Assembly (NCBI GenBank): GCA_902538445.1 | Contig: CACBFE010000004.1 | Span: 1-64,000 of the forward strand | From: an uncultured Pelagibacteraceae bacterium | Lineage (GTDB): Bacteria; Pseudomonadota; Alphaproteobacteria; Pelagibacterales; Pelagibacteraceae | Reading direction: 5' to 3' | DNA: 64,000 nucleotides | Shown: piece after piece, positions 11,048-21,900 of the stretch | How positions within the stretch are numbered: the stretch's first letter is position 1 | Layout of the letters: each line of letters starts with the position of its first letter | Made by a program: the position numbers and the translations under genes | The notes under the pieces: generated by a model | What the model was told of the DNA's origin: nothing | Databases searched by the model: none | What the model saw: the letters and a program-made list of their open reading frames with translations, nothing else

Positions 11048-12463
11048 ATGATAAATAACTTAAATATATTACTGCCAGAAATTTTTTTAACTTTATCCAT
11101 ATTTTCTATTTTGATGGTTGGCGTATTTGTTAAAAATAGTTTCAATTTAATTTTTAATTTAAGCTCATTAATAATTTTATCAACCATAGTCTTAATTTTA
11201 AATAGTTCGAATAATGTAGAAAAAATATTTTTAGAGAGCTTCACGAGAGACGCTTTTTCCAATTTTTTCAAAATTTTAATTCTTGTCGCAAGCTTATTTG
11301 TACTCAATTCATCGAAAAATTTTATTTTAGATAAGAAGTTAGCAAAATTTGAATATCCAATAATAATATTGCTTTCAATTTTAGGTATGTTCTTTATGGT
11401 AAGCTCTAACGATATAATATTATTTTATTTAGGTTTAGAGCTACAATCATTATCACTATACATTTTAGCTTCAATTGACAGAGATAATTTAAAGTCTTCC
11501 GAGTCTGGAATAAAATATTTTGTATTAAGCGCTCTATCATCAGGTTTGTTATTATACGGTTGCTCTTTATTATATGGTTTCACAGGTTCCACTAATTTTG
11601 ATTTAATTGCTGGTGAACTAGGAAAAGATAATACTGGCGCAGTATTTGCTATGGTATTTATTTTAGTTGGTCTCGCATTTAAAGTTTCAGCAGTTCCTTT
11701 TCATATGTGGACGCCTGATGTGTATGAAGGAGCGCCAACATCCATAACAAGTTATTTTGCAGTAGTACCAAAAGTTGCTGGACTGGCAGTTTTAATTAAA
11801 TTTATGCTCATACCGTTTTCAAAAATATTAATGGAGTGGCAAACTATAATTATTTTTATATCCATAGCTTCAATGATTTTAGGTGCAGTTGCTGCGATTG
11901 GCCAAAAAAATATAAAGAGATTACTAGCTTATAGCTCAATAGGGCACATAGGTTATGCTTTAGCTGGTGTAGCAACAGGCGTGATCTCAGGTTATGAAAG
12001 TTCAATAGTTTATATTTCTATTTATGTTGTAATGAATCTCGGTGCTTTTTCATGTTTGTACCTACTAAAAAAAGATGGCGAGTATAAAGAAAATATTTCT
12101 GATTTATCAGGAATTTCAAAAAAACATCCAGTCTTAGCTTTATCATTTTTAGTAATATTATTTTCCCTTGCAGGCATCCCTCCGCTTGGAGGATTTTTTG
12201 CTAAATTTTACGTCTTTACTGCGGTGGTTGAACAAAAGATGTATGCTTTAGCAATAATAGGATTACTAACCACTGTAATATCAGCTTTTTATTATCTTAA
12301 AATAATTAAGACTATTTATTTTGACGATAGTGTTATTAGTTTTGATAATTCAAAGAATAAATTCGCTCAATTTTCAATTTTTATAAGCTGTAGTATTTTA
12401 CTAACTTTCTTCCTATACCCTTCGATTTTGAGTAATGTAGTGGATACATTATTTTTGAATTAA
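11048..12463 (+). CDS. nuoN: NADH-quinone oxidoreductase subunit N (antiporter-like)
   Basis: This 471-residue membrane protein is the third antiporter-like subunit, and the last nuo gene here. Conserved segments are FYLGLELQSLSLYILAS (about residues 126-142, containing the coupling glutamate), FHMWTPDVYEGAPTSITSYF, and LAGIPPLGGFFAKFYVF. Its terminal TAATG provides the start of birA. NuoN is the usual last subunit in alphaproteobacterial nuo operons. Confidence 0.96.
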   Translation: MINNLNILLPEIFLTLSIFSILMVGVFVKNSFNLIFNLSSLIILSTIVLILNSSNNVEKIFLESFTRDAFSNFFKILILVASLFVLNSSKNFILDKKLAKFEYPIIILLSILGMFFMVSSNDIILFYLGLELQSLSLYILASIDRDNLKSSESGIKYFVLSALSSGLLLYGCSLLYGFTGSTNFDLIAGELGKDNTGAVFAMVFILVGLAFKVSAVPFHMWTPDVYEGAPTSITSYFAVVPKVAGLAVLIKFMLIPFSKILMEWQTIIIFISIASMILGAVAAIGQKNIKRLLAYSSIGHIGYALAGVATGVISGYESSIVYISIYVVMNLGAFSCLYLLKKDGEYKENISDLSGISKKHPVLALSFLVILFSLAGIPPLGGFFAKFYVFTAVVEQKMYALAIIGLLTTVISAFYYLKIIKTIYFDDSVISFDNSKNKFAQFSIFISCSILLTFFLYPSILSNVVDTLFLN

Positions 12464-13032
12464 TGAAATTAAGATCACTTAAATTTAAGAGTGTTAAAAG
12501 TACAAATGATATTGCCTTAATGCTTATAAAGAAAGATAATATAAAACCTTCAATAATCTTATCAGAGCGTCAGACAAAAGGTAGAGGCACTATGGGTAAA
12601 AAATGGGTTTCACAAAAAGGAAATTTATTTTTAAGTATTTTTTTCGATATGAGTGAAAAGAAAATAGATTTTAATAAATTTGCAATTTTAAATGCATATT
12701 TGCTAAAAAATATTTTAGCTAAAAAATTTTCAAAAAAAATAAAGATCAAATGGCCTAACGACCTTTTGTTTAAAAAAAAAAAAATTTGTGGAATTTTACA
12801 AGAGACTATTATTAATGCAGAGAAAAAATTTCTAATAGTTGGAATAGGAATAAATACTAATTTAGATCCCAAAAACAGTAGTTTTCCTTCTACTTCATTG
12901 AAACATATTACAAATAAAAATGTAGATAATAAAAAACTATTTATTATGATTAAAAAAAACTATGAAAAACTTTTATTTAAAGCTCATCAAAATTCATTTT
13001 CAGAGCTAAAAAAATTTACACAAACAATATGA
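12463..13032 (+). CDS. birA: Biotin--[acetyl-CoA-carboxylase] ligase, catalytic domain only
   Basis: This 189-residue protein joins biotin to the carboxyl-carrier lysine through biotinyl-AMP. The adenylate loop GRGTMGKKW (residues 40-48; GRGRxGRxW in most homologues), KWPNDL (96-101) and GIGIN (127-131) are visible. There is no N-terminal DNA-binding domain, so unlike E. coli BirA it cannot act as a repressor. It also looks to lack most of the SH3-like C-terminal domain, making it shorter than the usual 230-250 residues for class I ligases. Position between nuoN and coaX is the normal alphaproteobacterial one. It overlaps coaX by 4 bp. Confidence 0.9.
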   Translation: MKLRSLKFKSVKSTNDIALMLIKKDNIKPSIILSERQTKGRGTMGKKWVSQKGNLFLSIFFDMSEKKIDFNKFAILNAYLLKNILAKKFSKKIKIKWPNDLLFKKKKICGILQETIINAEKKFLIVGIGINTNLDPKNSSFPSTSLKHITNKNVDNKKLFIMIKKNYEKLLFKAHQNSFSELKKFTQTI

Positions 13033-13775
13033 AATTTTTAATTGGTGATATAGGAAATACTTCTACAAAAATTTGTATTTTGAATAAAAAATTTCAAATT
13101 TTAAGATCGTATAACTTTGAAACTATTAAGATGTATAGAAATAACCTTTTAAAAAACATTATTAAAAAAAAAACTAACAAAAATATAAATCCAGTTTTTC
13201 TATTTTCAAGTGTTGTACCAAAAGTATTTGCAAATATTAAAAATAGTTTAAAGTCGACTAAATTTAAACTATTAGAAATTAAGAATTTAAAAATAAATAA
13301 AATAATTAAAATTAATATTAAAAATAAAAAAAATTTAGGATCGGATAGAATTGCAAATGCAATTGGTGCAAAAAAATTAAAAAATTGCCTTGTTATAGAT
13401 TTTGGAACAGCAACAACATTCGATGTGATTAAAAATGGTATATACATGGGAGGTGTAATTGCTCCTGGCGTAAATCTTTCTATAAAAAATTTAAGTCAAG
13501 AAACTGCTTTGCTTCCCAAAATTAATTTAAAAAGTCATCAAAAAAGCTACGGGAAAAATACAATCGAAGCTCTGAATGCTGGTTTTGTATGGGGATATGA
13601 GGGTTTAATAAATAATATTATAGATAAAATAATTTCTAGAAGTAAAATTAAATACAAAATTTTACTTACAGGCGGATATGCAAACTTTTTTAAGAAAATG
13701 ATTAAAAAAAAAGTAGTTATTGACCAACATATAACTATTAAAGGAATAGCAAATGCTTATAAAGAATTAGTATGA
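13029..13775 (+). CDS. coaX: Type III pantothenate kinase
   Basis: This 248-residue enzyme catalyses the first step of coenzyme A synthesis, phosphorylation of pantothenate, in the cytoplasm. It belongs to the ASKHA fold. Motifs are GDIGNTSTK (residues 6-14, phosphate 1), GSDRIAN (104-110), DFGTATTFD (124-132) and GGVIAPG (141-147). It is very rich in lysine and asparagine, as expected from the base composition. The start overlaps birA and the end overlaps rnj by 4 bp each. Confidence 0.95.
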   Translation: MKFLIGDIGNTSTKICILNKKFQILRSYNFETIKMYRNNLLKNIIKKKTNKNINPVFLFSSVVPKVFANIKNSLKSTKFKLLEIKNLKINKIIKINIKNKKNLGSDRIANAIGAKKLKNCLVIDFGTATTFDVIKNGIYMGGVIAPGVNLSIKNLSQETALLPKINLKSHQKSYGKNTIEALNAGFVWGYEGLINNIIDKIISRSKIKYKILLTGGYANFFKKMIKKKVVIDQHITIKGIANAYKELV

Positions 13776-15433
13776 GTAAAGAAAAATTAATTTTTTGCCC
13801 TTTAGGTGGATCTGGAGAAATAGGTGGCAATATGAATTTATACGCCTATGGAGAAGAAGATAATCAAAAATGGATAATAGTTGATATGGGCGTTTCTTTT
13901 GCCGATGACTCAGTTCCTGGAGTTGATTTAATAATGCCTGATGCAGGATTTATAATTGATAAAAAAGATGACTTACTTGGGATAGTTTTAACGCATGCTC
14001 ATGAGGATCACATTGGAGCCGTCGCTCATATTTGGCCTAATTTAAATTGCAAAATTTATGCCACTCCATTCACTGCTGCATTAATTTTAGAGAAATTTAA
14101 AGAAAAAAAAATTGATATATCTTCGTATTTAAATGTCGTACCTTTAAATAGTAAAATTAAACTCGAAGCATTTGAAATCGATTTTGTAACGTTAACTCAT
14201 TCTATTTTAGAACCTAACGGATTAAGTATCAAAACTCCGCTTGGTACAATTCTTCACACTGGTGACTGGAAAATTGATCCTAATCCACTAATTGGGAGCC
14301 AAATAGATGAAAAAAAACTAAAATCTATCGGTGAAAGTGGAGTGTCTGCAATGATCTGCGACTCAACAAACATCTTCAGTCCAGGCAGATCAGGCTCAGA
14401 GTCAGATGTGCGGGATAGTTTATTAAGAATTATGGAAATTAAAACTAACAGAATTTTAGTAACTTCTTTTGCATCTAATGTGGCAAGAATGGAGTCCATA
14501 TTTTATTGTGCAAAAAAAACAGGACGAAATATTTGTTTAGTCGGGCGATCAATGCAAAGAATATATAAAGCAGCAAGAAAGTGCGGTTATCTTAAAGGCT
14601 TAATTGAGCCATTAGAACCGAGAGATGCAAAAAAAGTTCCAAAAAATAAAATTTTATATTTAGCAACTGGAAGTCAAGGGGAACCCATGGGAGCGATGAA
14701 CAGAATAATTAATGGTGTGCACCCTGATGTTTTTATGGAAGGTGGCGATTGTGTAATTTTTTCATCTAAAATTATACCTGGTAACGAAAAAAAATTATAT
14801 TCTATACAAAATTTAATTGTAAAAAATAAAATGGAGATAATAAGTGAAGAAAACGCTTTTGTTCATGTATCTGGTCACCCCAATCGAGATGATTTAAAGG
14901 ATATGTATAATTGGGTTAAACCTCAATGTGTTATTCCAGTCCATGGCGAACATCGACATATGGCTGAGCATGTTTTATTTGCAAAAGAAATGCAAGTTCC
15001 AAAAACTTTATTAATAGAAAATGGAGATATTATAAAGTTATTACCTGGAGATAAGCCTGAAATTATAGATAAAGCACCATCTGGTAAAATTTATTTAGAC
15101 GGAACCATTAATGTTGAAACTGACTCTCAATCAATTAAAGATAGAAAAAATCTATCAATTAATGGATACTTAGAAATTACACTTTTAGTGTCTAATAATG
15201 GGAAAATCAAAAAACCAATAATTTCATTTAAAGGCATTCCTGAAAAAGAAAATTCTGATCATTTTATCTTTGATATGGAAGATGAAATTTTTAATATATG
15301 TAGAACTTTTTCTTTAGATAATAAAAACCAACAAAAAAATTTAATAGAAACCATTAAACAAAATTGTAGAAGAATCATCAGAGAAAAAACTGGAAAAAAA
15401 CCTTTTACAAATATAAATATAGCGAGAATTTAG
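13772..15433 (+). CDS. rnj: Ribonuclease J (metallo-beta-lactamase/beta-CASP nuclease)
   Basis: This 553-residue enzyme processes and degrades RNA as an endonuclease and 5'-to-3' exonuclease. The zinc-binding motif HAHEDH (residues 75-80) is intact, HTGDWKIDP follows, and a C-terminal beta-CASP motif with HVSGHPNRDD and PVHGEHRHM supplies the remaining metal ligands. The length matches alphaproteobacterial RNase J. The gene overlaps coaX by 4 bp, and its TAG shares a base with the GTG start of the next gene. Confidence 0.94.
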   Translation: MSKEKLIFCPLGGSGEIGGNMNLYAYGEEDNQKWIIVDMGVSFADDSVPGVDLIMPDAGFIIDKKDDLLGIVLTHAHEDHIGAVAHIWPNLNCKIYATPFTAALILEKFKEKKIDISSYLNVVPLNSKIKLEAFEIDFVTLTHSILEPNGLSIKTPLGTILHTGDWKIDPNPLIGSQIDEKKLKSIGESGVSAMICDSTNIFSPGRSGSESDVRDSLLRIMEIKTNRILVTSFASNVARMESIFYCAKKTGRNICLVGRSMQRIYKAARKCGYLKGLIEPLEPRDAKKVPKNKILYLATGSQGEPMGAMNRIINGVHPDVFMEGGDCVIFSSKIIPGNEKKLYSIQNLIVKNKMEIISEENAFVHVSGHPNRDDLKDMYNWVKPQCVIPVHGEHRHMAEHVLFAKEMQVPKTLLIENGDIIKLLPGDKPEIIDKAPSGKIYLDGTINVETDSQSIKDRKNLSINGYLEITLLVSNNGKIKKPIISFKGIPEKENSDHFIFDMEDEIFNICRTFSLDNKNQQKNLIETIKQNCRRIIREKTGKKPFTNINIARI

Positions 15434-15687
15434 TGGGTATAACTGGCTCAATTATAGTTTACGTATTAATTTGGTGGATAATTTTCTTTTCAGTTTTGCC
15501 TTTAGGAATTCAATCAAATAAAGAAAAATTTAGAGAAAGAATAGAGGGAATTGATCCAGGAGCCCCTAATAATCCAAAAATAGCTAAAAAATTTTTAATT
15601 ACTACGATAATTACTTCAATAATATTTATTGTAATATATTATCTAGTTGAATTTGATTTATTAAACTTAAGAAAATATTTACAATAA
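15433..15687 (+). CDS. Small two-helix membrane protein, DUF1467-like
   Basis: This 84-residue protein starts with GTG, overlapping the rnj stop by one base. It has two hydrophobic segments (about residues 3-25 and 52-72) separated by a polar loop with GIQSNKEKFRERIEGIDPGAP. The layout and position between rnj and proS match the DUF1467 family found at this locus in many Alphaproteobacteria. No function is established. Some relatives have a methylmalonyl-CoA epimerase gene between rnj and this gene; it is not present here. Confidence 0.8.
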   Translation: MGITGSIIVYVLIWWIIFFSVLPLGIQSNKEKFRERIEGIDPGAPNNPKIAKKFLITTIITSIIFIVIYYLVEFDLLNLRKYLQ

Positions 15688-15688
15688 A

Positions 15689-17002
15689 ATGTATCTATCA
15701 CAATTATTTATTCCAATAATCAAAGATTTACCTGCAGAGGCTAAAATAAAGTCTCACCAATTAATGTTACAAACTGGAATGATTAGACAATCTTCTGCAG
15801 GCATTTACTCTTGGTTACCATTAGGATTTAAAGTCATGAAAAAAATTGAGCAAATAGTAAGAGAGGAACAAAATTCTATCGGAGCTCAAGAGATGTTAAT
15901 GCCAACCATTCAATCAGCTGAAATCTGGAAAGAGAGCGGCAGGTATGATGATTATGGTGAGGAGATGTTAAGAATTAAAGATAGGCAAGGAAGGGAAATG
16001 CTTTACGGACCTACCAATGAAGAATTAATTACAGACGTTTTTAGATCAAGTGTTAAATCATATAAATCACTTCCACAAATTCTTTATCATATACAATGGA
16101 AATTTAGAGATGAGATTAGACCAAGATTTGGCGTAATGAGATGCAAAGAATTCTTTATGAAAGATGCGTACTCATTTGATTTAACAGACGATGCTGCTAA
16201 AAAATCCTATAACAAAATGTTTTTTTCTTATTTAAAAACTTTTGATAGATTAGGTTTAAAAGCTATTCCAATGGCTGCAGATACTGGTCCAATTGGTGGA
16301 GATCTTTCTCACGAGTTTATAATTTTGGCAGAAACCGGCGAGAGTAAGATATTTGCTGATAAAAGAATATTTGAGATAAACTTAGATAAATATGATTTTA
16401 CAGATGACTCCCTTTCCAAAATGAGAAAAGATTTCACAGATATTTACGCAGCAACAGATGAAAAATTTGATGAAAAACAATTCAATTCAGAAGTAGATAA
16501 AAAAAATCAGATTAAAACAAAAGGTATTGAGGTAGGACATATCTTTTACTTTGGAGATAAATATTCTAAACCGATGAATTGTTTAATTGATGATAAAAAT
16601 GGGAAAAAAGTTTCTGTAAAAATGGGATCTTATGGTATTGGAGTTTCTAGACTTGTGGGTGCCGCAATTGAGGCAAACTATAATAATGGTATCATGAAAT
16701 GGCCAAAGCCAATTTCACCATTTGAAGCTGTTATCATTCCAAGTATAAGCAAAAATAATAAAGAAAACTTACAAAAAGCTGAAAAAATTTATCAAGAATT
16801 AAAAAAACAAAATATTGACGTATTGTTGGATGATGTTGATGAGAATATGTCAAATAAATTTAAAAAACATGACTTAATAGGTATCCCGTTTCAAGTTATT
16901 ATTGGATCAAAATCGGAAGAAAATAAATTTGAGTTTAAAGAGCTAAATTCTGAAAGTGAGCTGTTAAGTCTAGAGGATATTAAATCTAAACTTAAAAGAT
17001 AA
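15689..17002 (+). CDS. proS: Prolyl-tRNA synthetase (short alphaproteobacterial type)
   Basis: This 437-residue class II synthetase charges tRNA-Pro. Motif 2 region (FRDEIRPRFGVMRCKEFFMKD, about residues 139-159, quoted in part) and motif 3 GSYGIGVSR (313-321) are clear, followed by an anticodon-binding domain at the C-terminus. The protein lacks the large editing insertion between motifs 2 and 3 seen in the 570-residue E. coli enzyme, which is normal for this alphaproteobacterial subtype. It starts one base after the upstream stop and leads into the lolC frame after 4 bp. Confidence 0.96.
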   Translation: MYLSQLFIPIIKDLPAEAKIKSHQLMLQTGMIRQSSAGIYSWLPLGFKVMKKIEQIVREEQNSIGAQEMLMPTIQSAEIWKESGRYDDYGEEMLRIKDRQGREMLYGPTNEELITDVFRSSVKSYKSLPQILYHIQWKFRDEIRPRFGVMRCKEFFMKDAYSFDLTDDAAKKSYNKMFFSYLKTFDRLGLKAIPMAADTGPIGGDLSHEFIILAETGESKIFADKRIFEINLDKYDFTDDSLSKMRKDFTDIYAATDEKFDEKQFNSEVDKKNQIKTKGIEVGHIFYFGDKYSKPMNCLIDDKNGKKVSVKMGSYGIGVSRLVGAAIEANYNNGIMKWPKPISPFEAVIIPSISKNNKENLQKAEKIYQELKKQNIDVLLDDVDENMSNKFKKHDLIGIPFQVIIGSKSEENKFEFKELNSESELLSLEDIKSKLKR

Positions 17003-17006
17003 TATT

Positions 17007-18239
17007 TTGTTCACAAAAGTAGAAAGACTTATTTCAGCAAGAAATTTAAGGCCAAAGAAAAAAGAGGGTTTTTTAAAGATAATTTCAATCTTTTCTTTTT
17101 TAGGGATAATGTTAGGTGTTGCAATTCTTATAATTGTAATGTCAGTAATGAATGGTTTTAAAAATGATTTAACAGAGAAGTTATTAGGCTTAAACCCACA
17201 TATTGTTATTCAACCAAATAGTTTTGTTATAGACCAGGAATTCGTTAATAAATTAAAGAAAAAGTATAGTGATATAAATATAAGCAAAACTTATTTTGGT
17301 GAAGGAATTGTTATTAGCAACGAGAAAGCAAAAGGATTAATTCTAAAAGGAGTAGATAAAAAAGAAAAAAAAATAATTGAGTTTTTAGAAAGAAATTTAA
17401 CCAGCGGAAAAGTGCAAAATTTCAAAAAAAATCATATATTTATTGGAACAGAACTCGCTTTTGACTTAGAATTAGATGTAGGTGACACCATAAATCTCAT
17501 GTCCTCAACTTTTGTTACCACACCCTTTGGAACTTTACCAAAACAAGAAAGTTTCAAAATAGCAGGTACATTTAATACTGGTTTTTTAGAATTTGACAAG
17601 AATATTATCTTTTTAAATATAGAAGATGCTTTATCAATTTTTGATAAAAATTTTGGAGATCAAAATATTGAAATTTATTTAAATGACCCACTTGAAGCTG
17701 ATAATCTAAAAGATAAAATTCAAGACATAAATCCCAACTTCTTTGTTTATTCTTGGTCTGATTTAAATAAATCTCTCTTCAGTGCTCTTAAAGTAGAAAG
17801 AAATGTAATGTTTATTATCCTTGCATTAATAATTATTGTGGCAGCATTTAATATAATCTCAGGTTTAACAATACTTATAAAGAATAAGACAAAAGAGATC
17901 GCAATTTTAAAAACCTTAGGTTTGAATAATTCTTCTATTAAAAAAACTTTTTTTTTAACTGGTTTTACAATCGGTTTTTTTGCCACGATTACTGGAATTA
18001 TTGTTGGGATTATTTTCTCTTTAAATGTTGAGAAAATAAGAATGTTTTTGTCATCAACTTTCAATTTAAACATATTTCCCGCTGACATTTATTTTTTAGA
18101 AAAACTTCCTAGTGAAATAAATTTTTACTCAATAATGATAATTTTCGTATTTTCTTTATTAATTTCTGCTATAGCCTCATATATACCAGCGAAAAATATT
18201 TCTAAAATGAAAACATTCAGAGCTTTAAAATATGAATAA
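17007..18239 (+). CDS. lolC: Lipoprotein-releasing ABC transporter permease, LolC/LolE family
   Basis: This 410-residue inner-membrane protein releases outer-membrane lipoproteins to LolA, together with LolD. The start is TTG at 17007: the family-typical N-terminus (E-R-L-I-S-A-R-N-L-R followed by KKKEGFLKIISIFSFLGI) begins right after it and no ATG fits. There is one transmembrane helix near residues 25-48, a large periplasmic domain, and three C-terminal helices with the FtsX-like end. Only one permease gene is present, so the complex is likely a homodimeric LolF-type arrangement (inference). It overlaps lolD by 8 bp. Confidence 0.93.
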   Translation: MFTKVERLISARNLRPKKKEGFLKIISIFSFLGIMLGVAILIIVMSVMNGFKNDLTEKLLGLNPHIVIQPNSFVIDQEFVNKLKKKYSDINISKTYFGEGIVISNEKAKGLILKGVDKKEKKIIEFLERNLTSGKVQNFKKNHIFIGTELAFDLELDVGDTINLMSSTFVTTPFGTLPKQESFKIAGTFNTGFLEFDKNIIFLNIEDALSIFDKNFGDQNIEIYLNDPLEADNLKDKIQDINPNFFVYSWSDLNKSLFSALKVERNVMFIILALIIIVAAFNIISGLTILIKNKTKEIAILKTLGLNNSSIKKTFFLTGFTIGFFATITGIIVGIIFSLNVEKIRMFLSSTFNLNIFPADIYFLEKLPSEINFYSIMIIFVFSLLISAIASYIPAKNISKMKTFRALKYE

Positions 18240-18921
18240 GACATTAATTGAAACTGTTAATTTAAAAAAAACTTACAAACATTTAAATGGGAATATTACT
18301 CTTTTTAAAGATTTAAATTTAAAAATTAAACATGGTGATTTAGTAGCTCTAGTCGGTCCGTCAGGTTCAGGAAAATCATCTTTATTGCATTTATTTGCTT
18401 TATTAGATGAACCAACGAAAGGGGAGATAAAAATAAATGACATATCAATTGAAAAATTTGAAGAAGAAAAAAAGGATGAGTTAAGAAGAAACAATATCTC
18501 TATCATTTTTCAAGACAATAATTTATTAACTGATTTTACTGCTATTGAAAATGTCATGATGCCATTACTTATAAAAGGAAATAATATTGAAAATGCTAAG
18601 GTAAAAGCAAAAAAAATTTTAGCGTCAGTAAAAATTTTAGACAGATCTAATCACTTCCCAAACGAACTTTCAGGAGGAGAGCAACAAAGAGTAGCAATTG
18701 CAAGAGCTCTGATTGCTGAAACAAATTTGATTTTAGCAGATGAACCTACTGGAAATCTTGATTATAAAACTTCTAAAGAAATATTTTCATACTTTTTAAA
18801 ATTAAAAAAATTAAAAAAAACAATTATTTTTGCAACTCATAATAGAGAACTTGCTAACAAGGCAGATTACAAGTTGTTTATTTCAGAGGGTATTATAAAA
18901 CGAGTTAATGCCAAACTATGA
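18232..18921 (+). CDS. lolD: Lipoprotein-releasing ABC transporter ATP-binding protein
   Basis: This 229-residue ATPase powers lipoprotein release with the adjacent permease. It has Walker A GPSGSGKS (residues 42-49), Q-loop IIFQDNNLL, signature LSGGEQQ (146-152), Walker B LILADEP (166-172) and H-loop FATHN. LolD-type ATPases share this form with other MacB-like ATPases; the paired upstream lolC makes the assignment firm. The end overlaps dnaE by 14 bp. Confidence 0.95.
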   Translation: MNKTLIETVNLKKTYKHLNGNITLFKDLNLKIKHGDLVALVGPSGSGKSSLLHLFALLDEPTKGEIKINDISIEKFEEEKKDELRRNNISIIFQDNNLLTDFTAIENVMMPLLIKGNNIENAKVKAKKILASVKILDRSNHFPNELSGGEQQRVAIARALIAETNLILADEPTGNLDYKTSKEIFSYFLKLKKLKKTIIFATHNRELANKADYKLFISEGIIKRVNAKL

Positions 18922-21900
18922 AAATAATTTTAATAATTTTAAAATTCACTCTCAGTACTCAATATGTGAGGGAGCTATTAAAATTGATGATCTCGCCGAC
19001 TATTGTAAAATTAATAAAATAAAGTCTATAGGTTTAGCAGATAGTTTTAATTTGTGTGGTGCATTAGAATTTTCTGAAAAGATTTCTAAAGTAGGCACTC
19101 AACCAATTATTGGGACTCAGATAAATATAATTGATCAAAATGTTATTGGAAAAATAAGTTTGTACGCGACGTCTGAAATTGGTTATAAAAATCTTACAAA
19201 ACTTTCTTCATTAAGTTATTTAAAAAATACTGAAAATAAAGAACCCTCTTGTAATTTTGATGACCTAATAAATAATTGTGATGATCTAATTTTGCTTACA
19301 GGAAATTACACAAACTTTTTTGGTAAACTCTTTTTTAAAAATAAACTCAAAGAAATGGAAAAATTACTTAATTCGTTCAAAAAAATATTTAAAGACAGAA
19401 TTTATATTGAAATCCAAAGACATAATGAAAAACAAGAAAAAAATTTTGAAAACTATTTACTGAATATTTCAAAAAAGGTTCAAATACCTTTAATAGCGTC
19501 ACAAGAAGTTTTCTATCTTAGGGAAGATATGTACGAGGCCCACGATGCTTTAATCTGTATCGGACAAAAAAACTTTATTGATGATAAAAATAGACTCAAA
19601 TATAATAATCAACATTATCTTAAATCACATAATGACTTGAAGAAGCTTTATTTAGATATTCCAGAAGCTTTAGAAAATAATTACAATTTTCATTTAAGAT
19701 TTAATTTTAAACTAAAAAGATCAAAACCTATATTACCTTCCATTGCAAATAAACAAAACAATTCGCCAGAAGAACAATTGTCTTTACTAGCTAAAAAAGG
19801 TCTAGAAAATAGAATTGAAAATTTTATTTTGAAAAAAAATAAAAAAAAATCTAAAGATCAAGTTTTAAAAGTTTATAAGGAAAGGCTGAATCATGAAATT
19901 GATATAATAAATTCGATGGATTATGCCAGTTACTTTTTAATAGTTTCTGATTATATTAAATGGGCGAAACTTAACTCAATACCTGTAGGACCAGGAAGAG
20001 GATCTGGCGCAGGTTCATTAGTAGCTTACTCTTTAGATATTACAGATTTAGATCCAATTGAATTTGATCTAATTTTTGAAAGATTTTTAAATCCAGATAG
20101 AATTTCTATGCCTGACTTTGATATAGATTTTTGTGAAGATAAGAGAGATAAGGTATTTGAATATTTAAAAAAAAAATACAGTAACGGAGTTGCCCATATA
20201 ATTACTTTTGGAAAACTCAAAGCTAGAATGGTTTTGCGAGACGTTGGTCGCGTATTGGGACTATCATATGGTCATGTAGACAGAATATGTAAGATGGTAC
20301 CATTTGATCCCTCGAGGCCACTATCTCTACAGGAGTCAATCGATCGTGAACCAAGATTTAGAGAAGAGGTAAAAAATAATTCTAAGGTAAAAAAACTTCT
20401 AGAATTATCTTTAAAATTAGAAGGACTTAATCGTAATATGGCTACTCATGCAGCAGGAGTCGTGATTGCTGGAGAAAAATTAGCCGAACAATTTCCATTA
20501 TATATTGATCACGGTTCAAATTTAACTTTACCTTCAACACAATATGACATGTATTCATCAGAGAATGCAGGGTTAGTAAAATTTGATTTACTTGGTTTAA
20601 AAACCCTTACTGTTATAGACAATACTATTAAAAGATTAAAATTAAAAAAAATTAATTTAGACATAACTAAAATCGATCATAACGATGAAAAAGTTTTTTC
20701 TATGCTTTCAACGGGTGAAACGACAGGGCTATTTCAATTGGAAAGCGCTGGAATGAGAGAAGCAATTAGACAAATGAAACCAAATAAATTTGATGATATT
20801 ATTGCACTTGTAGCTTTATATAGACCGGGTCCAATGAGCAACATCCCAATATATAATGATTGCAAGAATGGCACAAGGGAACCTGATTATATTCACCCAA
20901 CCTTAAAAAAAATATTAACACCAACTTATGGAATTATAATTTACCAAGAACAAGTTATGCAAATTGCTCAAACATTAGCAGGTTTCACTGCAGGTGAAGC
21001 GGATATCCTAAGAAGAGCTATGGGTAAAAAAAAGAAAGCAGAATTAGATAAACAAAAAGAGAGATTTATAAGTGGAGCTTTAAAAAATGGAATAACAAAA
21101 GATGTTGCTAATTTTGTTTTCACAAAAATAGAGCCTTTTGCTCAATATGGTTTTAACAAAAGTCATGCAGCTGCATATGCTTTAATTGCTTACCAAACAG
21201 CTTATTTAAAAACCTATCATAAAGAAGATTTTATAGCAGCCACGATGTCAACTGAGCTGACAAATACTTCTAAATTAAGAGAATTTGTTGAAGAGCTTAA
21301 AAAATTAAATATTGAGATAATTAAGCCCTCAATAAATGAATGTTATTCGGATTTTAGAGCTATTAATAATAAACTTTATTATGGTCTTGGAGCCATAAAG
21401 AACGTTGGATTTGAGGCTATATCTAACATTGTAAATGAGAGAGAAAAAAAAGGAAAATTTAAATCATTTTTTGATTTTATAAATCGAGTTAATACAAGAG
21501 ATGTGAATAAGCTTCAATTAGAAGGCTTAGTAAAGGCTGGAGCATTTGATGAGTTTGTTAATGATAGAAGTAAAATTTTAAATTCAATACCAAAAATTAT
21601 TCAAAAAATTAAAAATATTAATGATGATAAGGAAAATCATCAATCAAATCTTTTTGATGAACAAGAGAATGAAATTAAAAAATTTGAATTTGCATCTTCT
21701 ACACCTTGGAGTCTAAAAGAACTTTTGTCAGAAGAGTTTAAATCAATAGGGTTTTACCTATCTAATCATCCCCTCAATGAGTATCAAGAAGTATTCGATC
21801 AATTAAATATTAGTTCTTATAATAAATTTTATAATGAGGACGCAAAAGAAGGTTTAGTAGCAGGAACAATCATGTCGATTCAAGAAAAAAAAAGTTCAAA

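Noticed and set aside
13094-13447. Minus-strand open frame of 117 residues with many Phe and Leu residues
   Set aside because: It is a shadow of lysine- and asparagine-rich coaX; no start signal or motif.
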